Shown: positions 34,882 through 42,876 of the stretch, piece after piece | Layout of the letters: the number at the start of each line of letters is the position of its first letter | Position numbering within the stretch: position 1 is the stretch's first letter | From: Sphingomonas hankookensis | Lineage (GTDB): Bacteria; Pseudomonadota; Alphaproteobacteria; Sphingomonadales; Sphingomonadaceae | Direction of reading: 5' to 3' | NCBI RefSeq assembly: GCF_001619955.1 | Contig: NZ_LQQO01000021.1 | Coordinates: 57,438 to 121,437 of the forward strand | Length of the DNA stretch: 64,000 bases | Program-made: the position numbers and the translations under genes | Notes under the pieces: generated by a model | What the model saw: only the letters and a program-made list of their open reading frames with translations | What the model was told of the DNA's origin: nothing | Database searches by the model: none

Positions 34882-35226
34882 ATGATCGCCGATCGGGCCC
34901 GCCTGCGCGTCATGCTCGCCAGCGTCGCGCGCACCTTCCATGTCGGCCCGCTCGCGGATTGCTTCTTCGATCCCGCGACCGCGCTCTGCCTCAAGCGCGT
35001 GACGACCCCCGATCCCGCGCAGCCGCTTACCGCCCTGTGCGAACCGACCCGCTGCCCCAACGCCTGCATCACCGCCCGCCACAGACCGGCCTGGGAACGT
35101 GCGGCGGCCGATGCCCGGGCGCACTTACGCGAACGGCGCATCTCCGACCTCCAGCGTCAGGCGCTCCAGCGCGAGCTTGATCGCCTGACCGCGGTGATTG
35201 CCGGGATCGACCCTCCCGCGCCGTAG
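34882..35226 (+). CDS. Small TnpC-like accessory protein of the mobile element
   Basis: 114 aa from ATG 34882. It ends in a helical, charged stretch with RRISDLQRQALQRELDRL and contains a Cys pair (LCEPTRCPNAC). Position after the recombinases and size recall TnpC of Tn554, a small helper that affects transposition frequency and orientation. An ATG at 34803 overlaps the stop of recombinase 3 but runs into a stop after 19 codons. The same frame as the annotated gene is open right back to 34804, so a one-base change near 34821 would restore a longer, translationally coupled protein. Confidence 0.6.
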   Translation: MIADRARLRVMLASVARTFHVGPLADCFFDPATALCLKRVTTPDPAQPLTALCEPTRCPNACITARHRPAWERAAADARAHLRERRISDLQRQALQRELDRLTAVIAGIDPPAP

Positions 35227-35357
35227 ACCACCCCGGCTGTTGGCGGAGTCCTGCGCCGGTCGGCGCGCCCGTGCAACGGCTTCGCCGTCCTTCGCTTCGC
35301 TGCGGCCCTGACGGGTGCGCGAGCCCCCCTGTGCCCGGCGCGAACGGGCCTCCGCCG

Positions 35358-35374
35358 CCGGGGATGGTCCCCGG
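35358..35374. promoter_or_regulatory. Leader hairpin before the second ardC
   Basis: CCGGGGATGGTCCCCGG is a perfect 7-bp inverted repeat around TGG, 22 bp before the ATG of the second ardC. An almost identical hairpin sits 20 bp before the DUF736 gene at 57950-57966, which suggests a shared translational or transcriptional control element. Confidence 0.5.
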
Positions 35375-35395
35375 CGCGAGAACGGAGAACATATC

Positions 35396-36259
35396 ATGTC
35401 AGCCTCACCACGCTCAGACGTCTACGCTCGCGTCACGCAAGCGATCGTCGACGCCATCGAAGCCGGCACCGGCACCTGGCGCATGCCGTGGCATCATTTT
35501 GGCGCCGACGTCACCCGCCCGACCAACGTCGCCAGCGGCAAGCCCTATCGCGGCATAAATACGATCTCGCTCTGGGCGGCCGCCTATGGCAGCGGCTACG
35601 CGAGCGGGGTCTGGGGCACCTATCGCCAGTGGCAGGCGCTCGGCGCGCAGGTCCGCAAGGGCGAGCACGCCAGCCTCGGCGTCCTCTGGAAGGAGTTTCG
35701 CGCGAAGGGTGACGACGCCGGCGGCGATGACGACCATCGACGGCTTTTCGCCAAGGCGTTCAGCCTGTTCAACGCCGATCAGGTCGATGGCTACGCGCCC
35801 GAACCGGCGCCGGACCTGCCTGAGAGCGAACGCCTCGCCGCCGCCGAAGCCTTCATCGCCGCGCTCGGCATCGATACTGTCTACGGCTCGGCCAGCGCCT
35901 ATTATCATATCGCCGAAGACCGCATTCACATGCCGGATTTCAGCGCCTTCCACGATGCCCACGGCTTCTACGCCACCCACATTCACGAAGCGGCTCATGC
36001 CAGTGGCGCAGCCCATCGGCTTGACCGGGATTTCAGCGCCAAGTGGACCAGGCACGCGCTCGCCATGGAGGAAGCGACCGCCGAACTGACCGCATCGTTC
36101 CTGCTCGCCGATCTTGGGATCGCGCACGAACCGCGACCCGATCATGCGGCCTACATCGCCTCCTGGCTGCAACTGCTCAAGGACGAGCCTCGGGCGATCT
36201 TCACCGCGGCGAGCAAGGCGCAGGCGGCAGCCGACTGGATGCACGCCCGACAGCCGTAA
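35396..36259 (+). CDS. ardC: ArdC-type anti-restriction protein, second copy (inside the element)
   Basis: 287 aa from ATG 35396, preceded by GGAG. The N-terminal DUF1738 part reads DVYARVTQAIVDAIEAGTGTWRMPWH and PYRGINTISLW. The zincin-like part has HIHEAAHASGAAHRLDR, a form of HExxH, and the EEATAELTASFLLADLGI helix that is displaced in the first copy. ArdC-like proteins bind DNA and shield it from type I/II restriction on entry to a new cell. It is complete and could replace the ardC gene that the element destroyed. It is clearly not a duplicate of that gene, since sequence identity is modest. Confidence 0.88.
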   Translation: MSASPRSDVYARVTQAIVDAIEAGTGTWRMPWHHFGADVTRPTNVASGKPYRGINTISLWAAAYGSGYASGVWGTYRQWQALGAQVRKGEHASLGVLWKEFRAKGDDAGGDDDHRRLFAKAFSLFNADQVDGYAPEPAPDLPESERLAAAEAFIAALGIDTVYGSASAYYHIAEDRIHMPDFSAFHDAHGFYATHIHEAAHASGAAHRLDRDFSAKWTRHALAMEEATAELTASFLLADLGIAHEPRPDHAAYIASWLQLLKDEPRAIFTAASKAQAAADWMHARQP

Positions 36260-36262
36260 TGC

Positions 36263-36685
36263 TCACGCGACCCGCACTTCGGCGCCAAGTGTGTCGAGCA
36301 GCGGACAGCCCGGATCCCGACCGGCATCGCAGGCGCGCACCGAGTCGGCCAGAACCCGTTCCATCCGCTTGAGGTCCGCGATCCGCGCGCGTACGTCCTT
36401 CAGGTGCGACGCCGCGAGCTCGCGCACCTCGGCGCAGGAGGCCTGACCGCCAACCGCGAGTCCGAGCAAGGCGCGTACCTCGTCCAGGGTAAAGCCCAGC
36501 TCCCTCGCGCGGCGCACGAAGCCCAGGCGAGCCACGTCCTCCCGGCCATAGCTGCGGTAGCGGCCCCGCCGCGGCGGAGCGGGCAGCAGCCCGATCCGCT
36601 CGTAATAGCGGATCGTCTCGATGTTGCATCCGGTGCGGCGTGAGAGTTCGCCGATCTGGATCGCGCCGGTTGCGGCCATCCCCAA
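36263..36685 (-). CDS. merR: MerR mercury-responsive regulator
   Basis: 140 aa. An N-terminal MerR-type HTH (QIGELSRRTGCNIETIRYYERIGLL) is followed by a dimerisation helix. The three mercury-binding Cys are in place: SCAEV, then RACDAG 35 residues later, then PGCPLL 8 residues after that, the spacing of Hg-sensing MerR proteins. It represses and, with Hg(II), activates the divergent mer operon by twisting the promoter spacer. Its ATG lies ~10 bp from that promoter. It is convergent with ardC2, with 3 bp between stops. Confidence 0.93.
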   Translation of the reverse strand: MGMAATGAIQIGELSRRTGCNIETIRYYERIGLLPAPPRRGRYRSYGREDVARLGFVRRARELGFTLDEVRALLGLAVGGQASCAEVRELAASHLKDVRARIADLKRMERVLADSVRACDAGRDPGCPLLDTLGAEVRVA

Positions 36686-36693
36686 AATACCTC

Positions 36694-36724
36694 TTGAGTC
36701 TGTAGTCGCTACAGATGTTAGGAC
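36694..36724 (+). promoter_or_regulatory. mer promoter/operator
   Basis: TTGAGT (36694-36699) and TAGGAC (36719-36724) are spaced by 19 bp, the over-long spacing typical of MerR-activated promoters. The spacer holds the dyad CTGTAG-TCG-CTACAG (36700-36714), the expected MerR site. It lies between merR and merT. Confidence 0.72.
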
Positions 36725-36753
36725 AGCTCAATGCCCGCCACAAGGAGTCGCCC

Positions 36754-37113
36754 GTGACCCAGACGCCAAGCCCGCCTAAGGGGATCGGCACCGCCACGCT
36801 CACGCTGGCGGGGATCGCTGCGGCGTTCGGCGTCGCCGCCTGCTGTGCGCTGCCGATCCTCTTCGCATCCGCCGGGATCGGCGCAGCTTGGCTCGGCGGC
36901 GTGGCCATTGTCGCCGCGCCGTATCGCACGCCGCTTCTCCTCATTGGCGCATTGTGCCTGCTTGCCGGCGCGGCGCTGCTGTTGCGCCAGCAAGTTACGG
37001 CGGCGCGCTGTGGGCCGGGCGGCATATGCACGCCGCGCTGGATGCGTGTTCTCACGCTCATCGGATTGCTGCTCGGTGCGGCCCTGCTCTGGGCAGGCTA
37101 TCGCTATGTCTGA
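36754..37113 (+). CDS. merT: MerT mercuric ion membrane transporter
   Basis: 119 aa from a GTG at 36754, which has AAGGAG 7 bp upstream; the ATG at 36715 falls inside the promoter and was rejected. Three membrane helices are visible, the first containing the vicinal pair VAACCALPILFA that takes Hg(II) from the periplasm, and a second Cys pair lies in the loop (ARCGPGGIC). MerT passes mercury to the cytoplasmic reductase. No merP is present. The gene overlaps the next one by 8 nt. Confidence 0.88.
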   Translation: MTQTPSPPKGIGTATLTLAGIAAAFGVAACCALPILFASAGIGAAWLGGVAIVAAPYRTPLLLIGALCLLAGAALLLRQQVTAARCGPGGICTPRWMRVLTLIGLLLGAALLWAGYRYV

Positions 37114-37330
37114 TGCCACCCCCGAGCTGCGCTCGACGCTGACCTGTCCCCACTGCGGTCATCGGGCGACGGAGACCATGCCGACCAATGCCTGCCAGTA
37201 TTTCTACGACTGCCGGGGTTGCGGCGCGGTCCTCAAGCCCAAGCCGGGCGATTGCTGCGTCTATTGCTCCTACGGCGACGTGCCCTGTCCGCCGATCCAG
37301 GAGAGCGGCGGCAAGGCGTGCTGCGGCTGA
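37106..37330 (+). CDS. GDCCVxC-motif protein of mer operons
   Basis: 74 aa, Cys-rich. An N-terminal CPHCG zinc-ribbon-like pair is followed by CQYFYDCRGCGAVLKPKPGDCCVYCSYGD and a terminal ACCG. The GDCCVYCSYG motif defines a small family, named GDCCVxC domain-containing (seleno)protein, that occurs next to mercury genes. A metal-binding or mercury-relay role is likely but not shown. It is translationally coupled to merT. Confidence 0.85.
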   Translation: MSDATPELRSTLTCPHCGHRATETMPTNACQYFYDCRGCGAVLKPKPGDCCVYCSYGDVPCPPIQESGGKACCG

Positions 37331-37342
37331 GGAGGGCGGGCG

Positions 37343-38122
37343 ATGGCGCGCGCATCATCCGCTGAAGCCGCCTTTGGATCGACGGTTACATTTCCCGGCG
37401 GTGCCGTTGTCCCGGACTGGAGCGCAGTCACAACACCCAGCGCCCGCGCAGCCCTGACGGCACTGTTCGCGGCGTTCATCGGTTCGAAGTGGCGCGGGAT
37501 GGACGGCGTCGAGGAGCGGGTCCGGCGCGCCGTGCTTCAAGCCTATGCTGCCGATGGTCGCTCGCCGGTGCCGGCACAGATCGCCGCCGCATCGGGACTC
37601 CCCTCCGGCGAGGTCGGCTCGGCCCTGCAGCGGCTCGCCGGGCGCGATCTCGTGGTCCTCGACGGCGCGGGCCGGGTGACCGGCGCCTATCCGTTCACCG
37701 ACGGCCCCAGCGAACATCAAGTCGAAGTCAGCGGAGTGACCATGAGCGCCATGTGCGCCATCGACGCGTTGGGGATCGGCGCCATGCTGGAGCGGGACTG
37801 CATGATCCGCTCGGCCTGCCGCCAGTGCCGGCGCACGCTCGCCATCCATACCCCCAGCCGCGGCCGCGAGCTGGAAGAGGTTGAGCCGGGCGCGATCGTC
37901 GTCTGGTCCGGCCGTCGCTATGCCAGTGGCTGCGCGGCATCGTCGCTCTGCACCTTGCAGGCCTTCTTCTGCGATGACGATCATCTGGCGGCCTGGTGCG
38001 CGAGCGGTCCGGTCGGAGCCGATGACGGCATTCGTCTGTGCCTGGCCGAAGCGCTCGAGGTTGGGCGCGCGATTTTTGCGCCGATGCGGATGGAGATGCG
38101 ACCATGGCTTCCTACGACCTGA
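37343..38122 (+). CDS. merB: MerB-like organomercurial lyase
   Basis: 259 aa. The core fits alkylmercury lyase: GVTMSAMCAIDALGI supplies the first catalytic Cys and the Asp three residues on (Cys96/Asp99 in the enterobacterial enzyme), and SSLCTLQAFFCDDDHLAAW matches the region of the second catalytic Cys. An N-terminal winged-helix-like segment comes first, as in MerB. The enzyme breaks the carbon-mercury bond to give Hg(II) for reduction. It lies 12 nt after the GDCC gene and overlaps the reductase gene by 19 nt. Confidence 0.82.
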   Translation: MARASSAEAAFGSTVTFPGGAVVPDWSAVTTPSARAALTALFAAFIGSKWRGMDGVEERVRRAVLQAYAADGRSPVPAQIAAASGLPSGEVGSALQRLAGRDLVVLDGAGRVTGAYPFTDGPSEHQVEVSGVTMSAMCAIDALGIGAMLERDCMIRSACRQCRRTLAIHTPSRGRELEEVEPGAIVVWSGRRYASGCAASSLCTLQAFFCDDDHLAAWCASGPVGADDGIRLCLAEALEVGRAIFAPMRMEMRPWLPTT

Positions 38123-39453
38123 TCGTCATCGGCAGTGGCACGGCAGCGCAGGTCGCGGTCGGCCGGGTCCGTGCCGCTGGATGGTCCGTCGCCGTCATCG
38201 ATCACCGTCCGTTCGGCGGCACCTGTGCGCTGCGTGGCTGCGATCCCAAGAGGATGCTGGTCAGCGGCGAGGAAGCGATCGACGCGGCAAGGCGCATGGC
38301 CAGACATGGCGTCGACGGCACGCTGGCGATCGACTGGCCCGACCTGATGGCGTTCAAGCGGACCTTCACCGATCCGATCCCCGCCAAGCAGGCGCACCGC
38401 TACGCCGAGCTCGGTGTCGACGTATTACACGGTGTTGCTCGCTTTGCCGGCCCAGACACGATCGTGGTGGAAGGCCGGACATTGCGGGCCCGCCATATCC
38501 TGATCGCCAGCGGCGCGCGTCCAGTCCCGCTCGGCATTCCGGGCGAAGATCTGGTGAGCACAAGCGATGCGTTCCTGGAGCTTCAGGCCCTGCCGCGCCG
38601 GATCGTGCTGATCGGCGGCGGCTATGTCGCTGCGGAGTTCTCGCATCTGGCGGCCCGAGCGGGCGCAGAGGTCACCATCCTACAGCGGGCCGAGCGGCTC
38701 CTGCCGCACTTCGATCCCGACCTGGTGGGCTGGCTGACGCCCCGGTTCGAGGCGCTCGGCATCCGCGTCGAGACCGGTGCCACCGTTACCCGGGTCGAGC
38801 GCAGCGGGAGCGGTCTGCTGGTCCACGCCGAGCGCCAGGGCGAGCCTGATCTCAGCGTCGCCGCCGATCTCGTCGTTCATGCCGCCGGGCGCGGTCCTGA
38901 CCTCAAGGCGCTCGACCTGTCCGCCGGCGAGGTGGCGGTGCAGGACGGGCGCCTGCAGCTCGACGCGCATCTGCGGAGCATTTCCAACCCGCGGGTCTAT
39001 GCCGCCGGCGACGCTGCCGGAGTCGGGCCGCGGCTGACGCCGGTGTCCAGCCACGATGCCAAGGTAGTTGCCGCCAACCTCCTGGATGGCCCGACGCACC
39101 AGCCGGACTATCGCGGCGTGCCGAGCGTGGCCTTCACTCTGCCGCCGATCGCCGCCGTCGGACTGTCAGAGGAGGCGGCGCGCCGCGGCGGCGTCGCGCT
39201 CCGGGTCAACGCAGCCTCGACGCCAGACTGGTTCACCGCCCGCCGCCTCGCCGAGCCGGTCTACGGCCATAAGCTGCTGATCGACGAGGACACGGACCTC
39301 ATCCTCGGCGCGCATCTCGTGGGGCCGAACGCCGACGAGGTAATCAACGTTTTCGGTCTGGCAATCCGCCACGGCCTCACCGCGGCCGATCTTCGCTCCA
39401 CCATGTTCGCCTATCCGACCGGCGCCTCCGACGTCGGCTACATGCTGACTTAA
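38104..39453 (+). CDS. merA: MerA-like FAD/NAD(P) disulfide oxidoreductase (mercuric reductase)
   Basis: 449 aa from ATG 38104. An FAD-binding GSGTAAQ start is followed by the redox pair in GGTCALRGCDPKRML, an NAD(P)-binding GGGYVAAEF and a C-terminal dimerisation domain. It sits at the mercuric reductase position of a mer operon. Two parts common in classic MerA are missing: the N-terminal heavy-metal domain, and the C-terminal Cys-Cys pair that delivers Hg(II) to the active site (the protein ends DVGYMLT). It may be a divergent mercuric reductase or another member of the glutathione reductase family recruited to the operon. Confidence 0.75.
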   Translation: MASYDLIVIGSGTAAQVAVGRVRAAGWSVAVIDHRPFGGTCALRGCDPKRMLVSGEEAIDAARRMARHGVDGTLAIDWPDLMAFKRTFTDPIPAKQAHRYAELGVDVLHGVARFAGPDTIVVEGRTLRARHILIASGARPVPLGIPGEDLVSTSDAFLELQALPRRIVLIGGGYVAAEFSHLAARAGAEVTILQRAERLLPHFDPDLVGWLTPRFEALGIRVETGATVTRVERSGSGLLVHAERQGEPDLSVAADLVVHAAGRGPDLKALDLSAGEVAVQDGRLQLDAHLRSISNPRVYAAGDAAGVGPRLTPVSSHDAKVVAANLLDGPTHQPDYRGVPSVAFTLPPIAAVGLSEEAARRGGVALRVNAASTPDWFTARRLAEPVYGHKLLIDEDTDLILGAHLVGPNADEVINVFGLAIRHGLTAADLRSTMFAYPTGASDVGYMLT

Positions 39454-39783
39454 CGCACGAGCGCCACTGCCATGGCGGCCGATCCCTCGCGCGATCGGCC
39501 GCTTCGCGATGCATGTCGATGCGGGCTGTCGCCCGCCATTAAGCGGACGCCGCTTGCGCGGCGGCTCCGATTTTTTGGCCTCTCCCTCGATGCGGGAGTG
39601 GTCGGCGCTCCCTGCTAGGCCCGCCGCGGCGCGCTGCAAGCCTCGGCTTCGCCGGGCTGCTCCATTTCATTTCGCCCCTGCGGGTGCAGCCCGCCGCTTC
39701 AGCAGGCCTCTCCGGTCGCTCTCGCCGCCCACCCCCGCCTCGGGGGAGGCCATGGGGCTTTTGGGCAGTGCTGGAGGCAACCG
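39454..39783. other. Non-coding right end of the mobile element
   Basis: 330 bp without a credible gene. It begins with a hairpin after merA (39475-39502), followed by GC-rich, loosely repetitive sequence with short hairpins of the kind seen before other accessory genes in this window. The right terminal repeat follows at 39818. The short ORF from 39784 is only the element edge running into the broken ardC. Confidence 0.6.
39475..39502 (+). terminator. Stem-loop after the mer operon
   Basis: GCGGCCGATC (39475-39484) pairs perfectly with GATCGGCCGC (39493-39502) around an 8-base loop, 21 bp after the merA-like stop. No T-run follows, so termination would be weak or Rho-assisted. Confidence 0.45.
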
Positions 39784-39817
39784 ATGGTTTTCACCTTCCA
39801 ACCGCCATTTTGGGCTG

Positions 39818-39830
39818 GACTGTCAGGATA
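39818..39830 (-). repeat. Right terminal inverted repeat of the recombinase-trio element
   Basis: Minus-strand reading TATCCTGACAGTC, matching the left end at 11 of 13 positions; one base separates it from the right copy of GTCGC (39832-39836). Confidence 0.75.
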
Positions 39831-39831
39831 T

Positions 39832-40095
39832 GTCGCCGAGATGACCGGTGCCTTTGTCTGCGCCGCGTTGGGGATCACCCCGACCGTCCGTCACGCTGAC
39901 TATATCGGGTCGTGGCTCGAGATCATCCGGGAGGACAATCGCGCCATTCTCCGTGCTGCCAGCGCCGCATCAAAGGCGGCCAACTACTTGCTCGAGCATG
40001 GCCCGTCGGCTGCGAGCGGCAAAGCCGCCAACGATCCCGAGGAGCCAGACGAGCCTGATGCGGGAGGTGCTCCCACCTCGAGGGCGGTGGCGTGA
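39832..40095 (+). pseudogene. ardC: ardC anti-restriction gene, 3' part
   Basis: The C-terminal remainder of the ardC gene that starts at 29007. It encodes AEMTGAFVCAALGITPT, then HADYIGSWLEII and RAILRAASAASKAANYLL, the closing helices of ArdC proteins, then a polar tail. It has no start of its own; an ATG at 39784 in the element end is in frame by chance and could give a 103-aa fragment of no likely function. Confidence 0.88.
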
Positions 40096-40214
40096 CCCCG
40101 CGGCTGCGCACGGCCCCGCTCGCGGCGGGCCAGAGGAAGAGGAGGGCCGGGAAATTCGTGATGGGCCCGGGAGCCGGGAGAGAGTCTCGCGGCGGCCTGT
40201 CATGGAGAAACCAC

Positions 40215-42305
40215 ATGGGCAAACAGCCTGCGAAAATCACCCTCAGCCCGTCGCGCGACATCCCGTTCGACAAGCTGGTCCTGTCCCAGTCCAACGTCCG
40301 CCGGATCAAGGCGGGGGTATCCATTCCCGAGCTTGCCGAAGACATCGCCCGGCGCACTCTTCTGCAAAGCCTCAGTGTCCGGCCTGTTCTGGACGGGAAT
40401 GGTGCCGAAACCGGCATGTTCGAGGTTCCGGCCGGTGGCCGGCGTTACCGTGCGCTCGAACTGCTGGTGAAGCAAAGGCGGTTGGCAGGCACCGCTCTCG
40501 TACCCTGCATCGTCAAGGCGGCCACTACCGACATATCTGCCGAGGAGGACAGCTATGCGGAAAATGCGGTGCGCGAGCAGCTCCATCCCCTCGACCAGTT
40601 TCGCGCCATGCAGGCCATGGTCGACAAAGGCAGCGCGGTCGAGGACATCGCCGCCCACTTCGGCGTGACGCCCGCCGTGGTGCGCCAGCGCCTCAAACTG
40701 GCATCGGTCTCGCCGCGTCTGTGCGAAATCTATGCCGATGACGGCATGACCCTCGAACAGTTGATGGCGTTCACCGTGTCGGACGACCATGCCCGCCAGG
40801 AGCAGGTGTGGGAGATGCTGGCCCATAGCTACAACAAGTCGGGGGCATATATTCGGCAGCGCCTCACCGAAAACAGCGTGCGGGTTGCCGACAAGCGTGT
40901 CCGCTTCGTCACTATCGATGCCTATGTCGCTGCCGGTGGCGGGGTCATGCGCGACCTGTTCGAGGACGACGATGGAGGGTGGCTGACCGACCCCGGATTG
41001 CTCGACACGCTCGTTGCGGACAAGCTGCGCCGGGCGGGGGAAGACGTCGCCGCCGAAGGCTGGAAGTGGGTGGCGACGGCCGTCGACATGCCCTGGGCGG
41101 TCACCAACGGCCATCGCGAAATCAGCGGGACCGAAGTCGCCATGACCGAGGCTGAGCAAGCCCGCTTTGTCGCGCTGCAAGGGGAATCGGACGAGATCGA
41201 AGCGCAATGGGCGGACGAGCATGATGTGCCGCAGGACGTCTATGACCGGCTCGACGCCATCAACGCTGAGATCGGCAAACTCGCGGATCGACCGCTGGTT
41301 TTCGAACCCGCCGATGTGGCAATCGCTGGCGTCTTTGTTTCGATCGAGCGCGACGGCTCCCTATGTGTCGAACGCGGCTATGTCCGTCCCGAAGACGAGC
41401 CGGCAGCAGATCCGGTGCCGGATGGCACTGAGCACGAGCTGGTATCGGTTGACGGCGACACGGGCAGCGCCAGACCTGTCGGCACGGATGACGATGGCCG
41501 CACTGGGGGCGAGGATGACGAGGAAGCCGACGAGGGGCTCAAGCCGCTGCCGGATCGTCTCGTTGCCGATCTGACCGCCTGGCGCACACTCGCCTTGCAG
41601 GATGCGCTGGCGCAGAATCCGGCAACCGCGTTCGCCGCGGTGCTGCATGCACTGGTTCTGCAGACCTGCTATTTCGCGAGCCGGGAAAGCTGCCTCCAGC
41701 TTACTGTACAGGATGTGAGCTTCGCCAATCCGCCCTCCGGCCTGCGTGACAGCGCGCCTGCCCGCAGCCTCGCCGAGCGCGCCCGTTACTGGGAGGAGCG
41801 GCTTCCCGAGTCAGACGCTGATCTGTGGGATGCGTTGCTCGCCCTCAACGGCGACGAGCAGGCGGCCTTGTTCGCTCATTGTGCTTCGCGCAGCGTGAAT
41901 GCCCAGTGCGAGATTGTGCCCAAGTACGACAATGGCCGTGTATCGAAGCACAGCATCGAGCGCCGTCTTGCCCATAGCCACGTCCTCGCGCGGGCCGTTG
42001 GTCTTGATCCTGTAGCCGCAGGCTGGCGACCGACCGTCGACGGCTACTTCCGGAGCGTCACCAAGCCGCGGATTCTCGCCGACGTCACCGAAGCGCGCGG
42101 CGAGCAGTTCGCAGGCATGATCGATCACCTCAAAAAGGCAGACATGGCGCGCGAGGCCGAACGTCTGCTCGAGGACGCCCAATGGCTGCCCGAGCCGCTC
42201 CGCACGCCGCCAGCCTGCGAAGCAGAGCCCGGCGACATGGACAGCGATGCTCTGCCTGCCTTCCTCGAAAACGAGGACGGCGCTTACGCGATCGCTGCCG
42301 AATGA
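40215..42305 (+). CDS. parB: Large ParB/Spo0J-family protein (plasmid type)
   Basis: 696 aa from ATG 40215. The ParB/sulfiredoxin-like N-terminal domain is clear: IPFDKLVLSQSNVRR, VPAGGRRYRALELL, ENAVREQLHPLDQFRAM. An HTH follows (VEDIAAHFGVTPAVVRQRLKLA). The second half is a long acidic linker (~residues 385-440) and a C-terminal domain of unknown role. This long form, unaccompanied by parA, is frequent on alphaproteobacterial plasmids and conjugative elements beside ardC and the strawberry-notch helicase. Function may be gene regulation or DNA protection rather than partition. Confidence 0.85.
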   Translation: MGKQPAKITLSPSRDIPFDKLVLSQSNVRRIKAGVSIPELAEDIARRTLLQSLSVRPVLDGNGAETGMFEVPAGGRRYRALELLVKQRRLAGTALVPCIVKAATTDISAEEDSYAENAVREQLHPLDQFRAMQAMVDKGSAVEDIAAHFGVTPAVVRQRLKLASVSPRLCEIYADDGMTLEQLMAFTVSDDHARQEQVWEMLAHSYNKSGAYIRQRLTENSVRVADKRVRFVTIDAYVAAGGGVMRDLFEDDDGGWLTDPGLLDTLVADKLRRAGEDVAAEGWKWVATAVDMPWAVTNGHREISGTEVAMTEAEQARFVALQGESDEIEAQWADEHDVPQDVYDRLDAINAEIGKLADRPLVFEPADVAIAGVFVSIERDGSLCVERGYVRPEDEPAADPVPDGTEHELVSVDGDTGSARPVGTDDDGRTGGEDDEEADEGLKPLPDRLVADLTAWRTLALQDALAQNPATAFAAVLHALVLQTCYFASRESCLQLTVQDVSFANPPSGLRDSAPARSLAERARYWEERLPESDADLWDALLALNGDEQAALFAHCASRSVNAQCEIVPKYDNGRVSKHSIERRLAHSHVLARAVGLDPVAAGWRPTVDGYFRSVTKPRILADVTEARGEQFAGMIDHLKKADMAREAERLLEDAQWLPEPLRTPPACEAEPGDMDSDALPAFLENEDGAYAIAAE

Positions 42306-42314
42306 AACCGGCAG

Positions 42315-42377
42315 GGCGGCAAGAGCCGCCTTGCTCTTTCCCTTTTCCCGCAAAGCCCGGCCACTGCGTCGGGCTTT
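42315..42377 (+). terminator. Two tandem stem-loops after parB
   Basis: GGCGGC-AAGA-GCCGCC (42315-42330), followed by a T/C-rich stretch (CTTTCCCTTTT), is a good intrinsic terminator 10 bp after the parB stop. A second perfect stem, AAAGCCCG (42352-42359) and CGGGCTTT (42370-42377), follows, also trailed by T-rich sequence. Confidence 0.6.
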
Positions 42378-42399
42378 CGCATTTCTTGAGGAATATCCC

Positions 42400-42876
42400 G
42401 TGTCAGCCCAGCATATCTACACCAGCGCTCCGCTCGGCAGCCTGATCCGCTACTCCAATGGCAAACCCCGTCCTCCGGCCCGTTTCAGGCGCAAGCTGAG
42501 GGCATGGGAGCATGAAAACGGCGTGGGTCGCCTGGTCGAGCGCTATCCGGGTTACGTCAGCGCAAGTTTCAACTCGCCGCCCCACTTCATGCTCCACCTG
42601 GGCGATTATGGCAGTCAGGGCACGATCGTCCTGACCGTGCGGCGCGCCTATGGCCTCGATAGCAGTCTGCATTTTGAGATTGTCGAGACTCCGCGAGCGG
42701 GTTCCGTGCGCATCCTAACCAGTGTCGATGGCCGCGATGAGCTGCGTCATCTCGCCAGCAACCTGGCTGCCGCCGAGAGCTGGATGCAAGTCAATCGTTA
42801 CTCGAACATGCGGACGGAGATTGTCAGCGATCCGGACCCGGTCATCCTCCCGCCAACGACGAGGAGGGCGGCATGA
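42400..42876 (+). CDS. Hypothetical protein of the plasmid backbone
   Basis: 158 aa, GTG start at 42400 with GAGG about 10 bp upstream. I recognise no domain. It is soluble, begins SAQHIYTSAPLGSLIRYSNG, and has the conserved-looking stretch RFRRKLRAWEHENGVGRL. It overlaps the next gene by 4 nt. Small proteins of this kind commonly accompany parB and strawberry-notch genes on related plasmids, so it is probably a backbone accessory gene. Confidence 0.7.
   Translation: MSAQHIYTSAPLGSLIRYSNGKPRPPARFRRKLRAWEHENGVGRLVERYPGYVSASFNSPPHFMLHLGDYGSQGTIVLTVRRAYGLDSSLHFEIVETPRAGSVRILTSVDGRDELRHLASNLAAAESWMQVNRYSNMRTEIVSDPDPVILPPTTRRAA

Larger units (their letters stand above)
29738..39831. mobile_element. 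10.1-kb element with three tyrosine recombinases and mercury genes, inserted in ardC
   Basis: The limits come from reconstruction of ardC. The pentamer GTCGC stands at both edges (29733-29737 and 39832-39836) but occurs once in the restored gene. Just inside are imperfect inverted repeats, 29740-29752 and 39818-39830, matching at 11 of 13 positions around a shared GACAGTC core. Contents in order: three overlapping tyrosine recombinase genes, a small TnpC-like gene, a second ardC, and merR divergent from merT-GDCC-merB-merA. The recombinase set is akin to Tn554 and to recombinase-in-trio elements, but the proteins are larger than in typical RIT elements. Confidence 0.85.

Noticed and set aside
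33475..35124. Long minus-strand open frame (549 aa) opposite the third recombinase
   Set aside because: Mirror of a high-GC coding strand: the plus-strand frame has recombinase motifs and overlapping starts, while the minus frame shows no domain.
39784..40095. Independent 103-aa gene at the right end of the mobile element
   Set aside because: Its sequence after residue 17 is the missing C-terminus of ardC; the ATG lies in the element end and is in frame by chance.
40215..42305. The large ParB-like protein as proof of an autonomous plasmid
   Set aside because: No parA or replication initiator is visible, and such lone ParB-like genes also occur on integrative elements.
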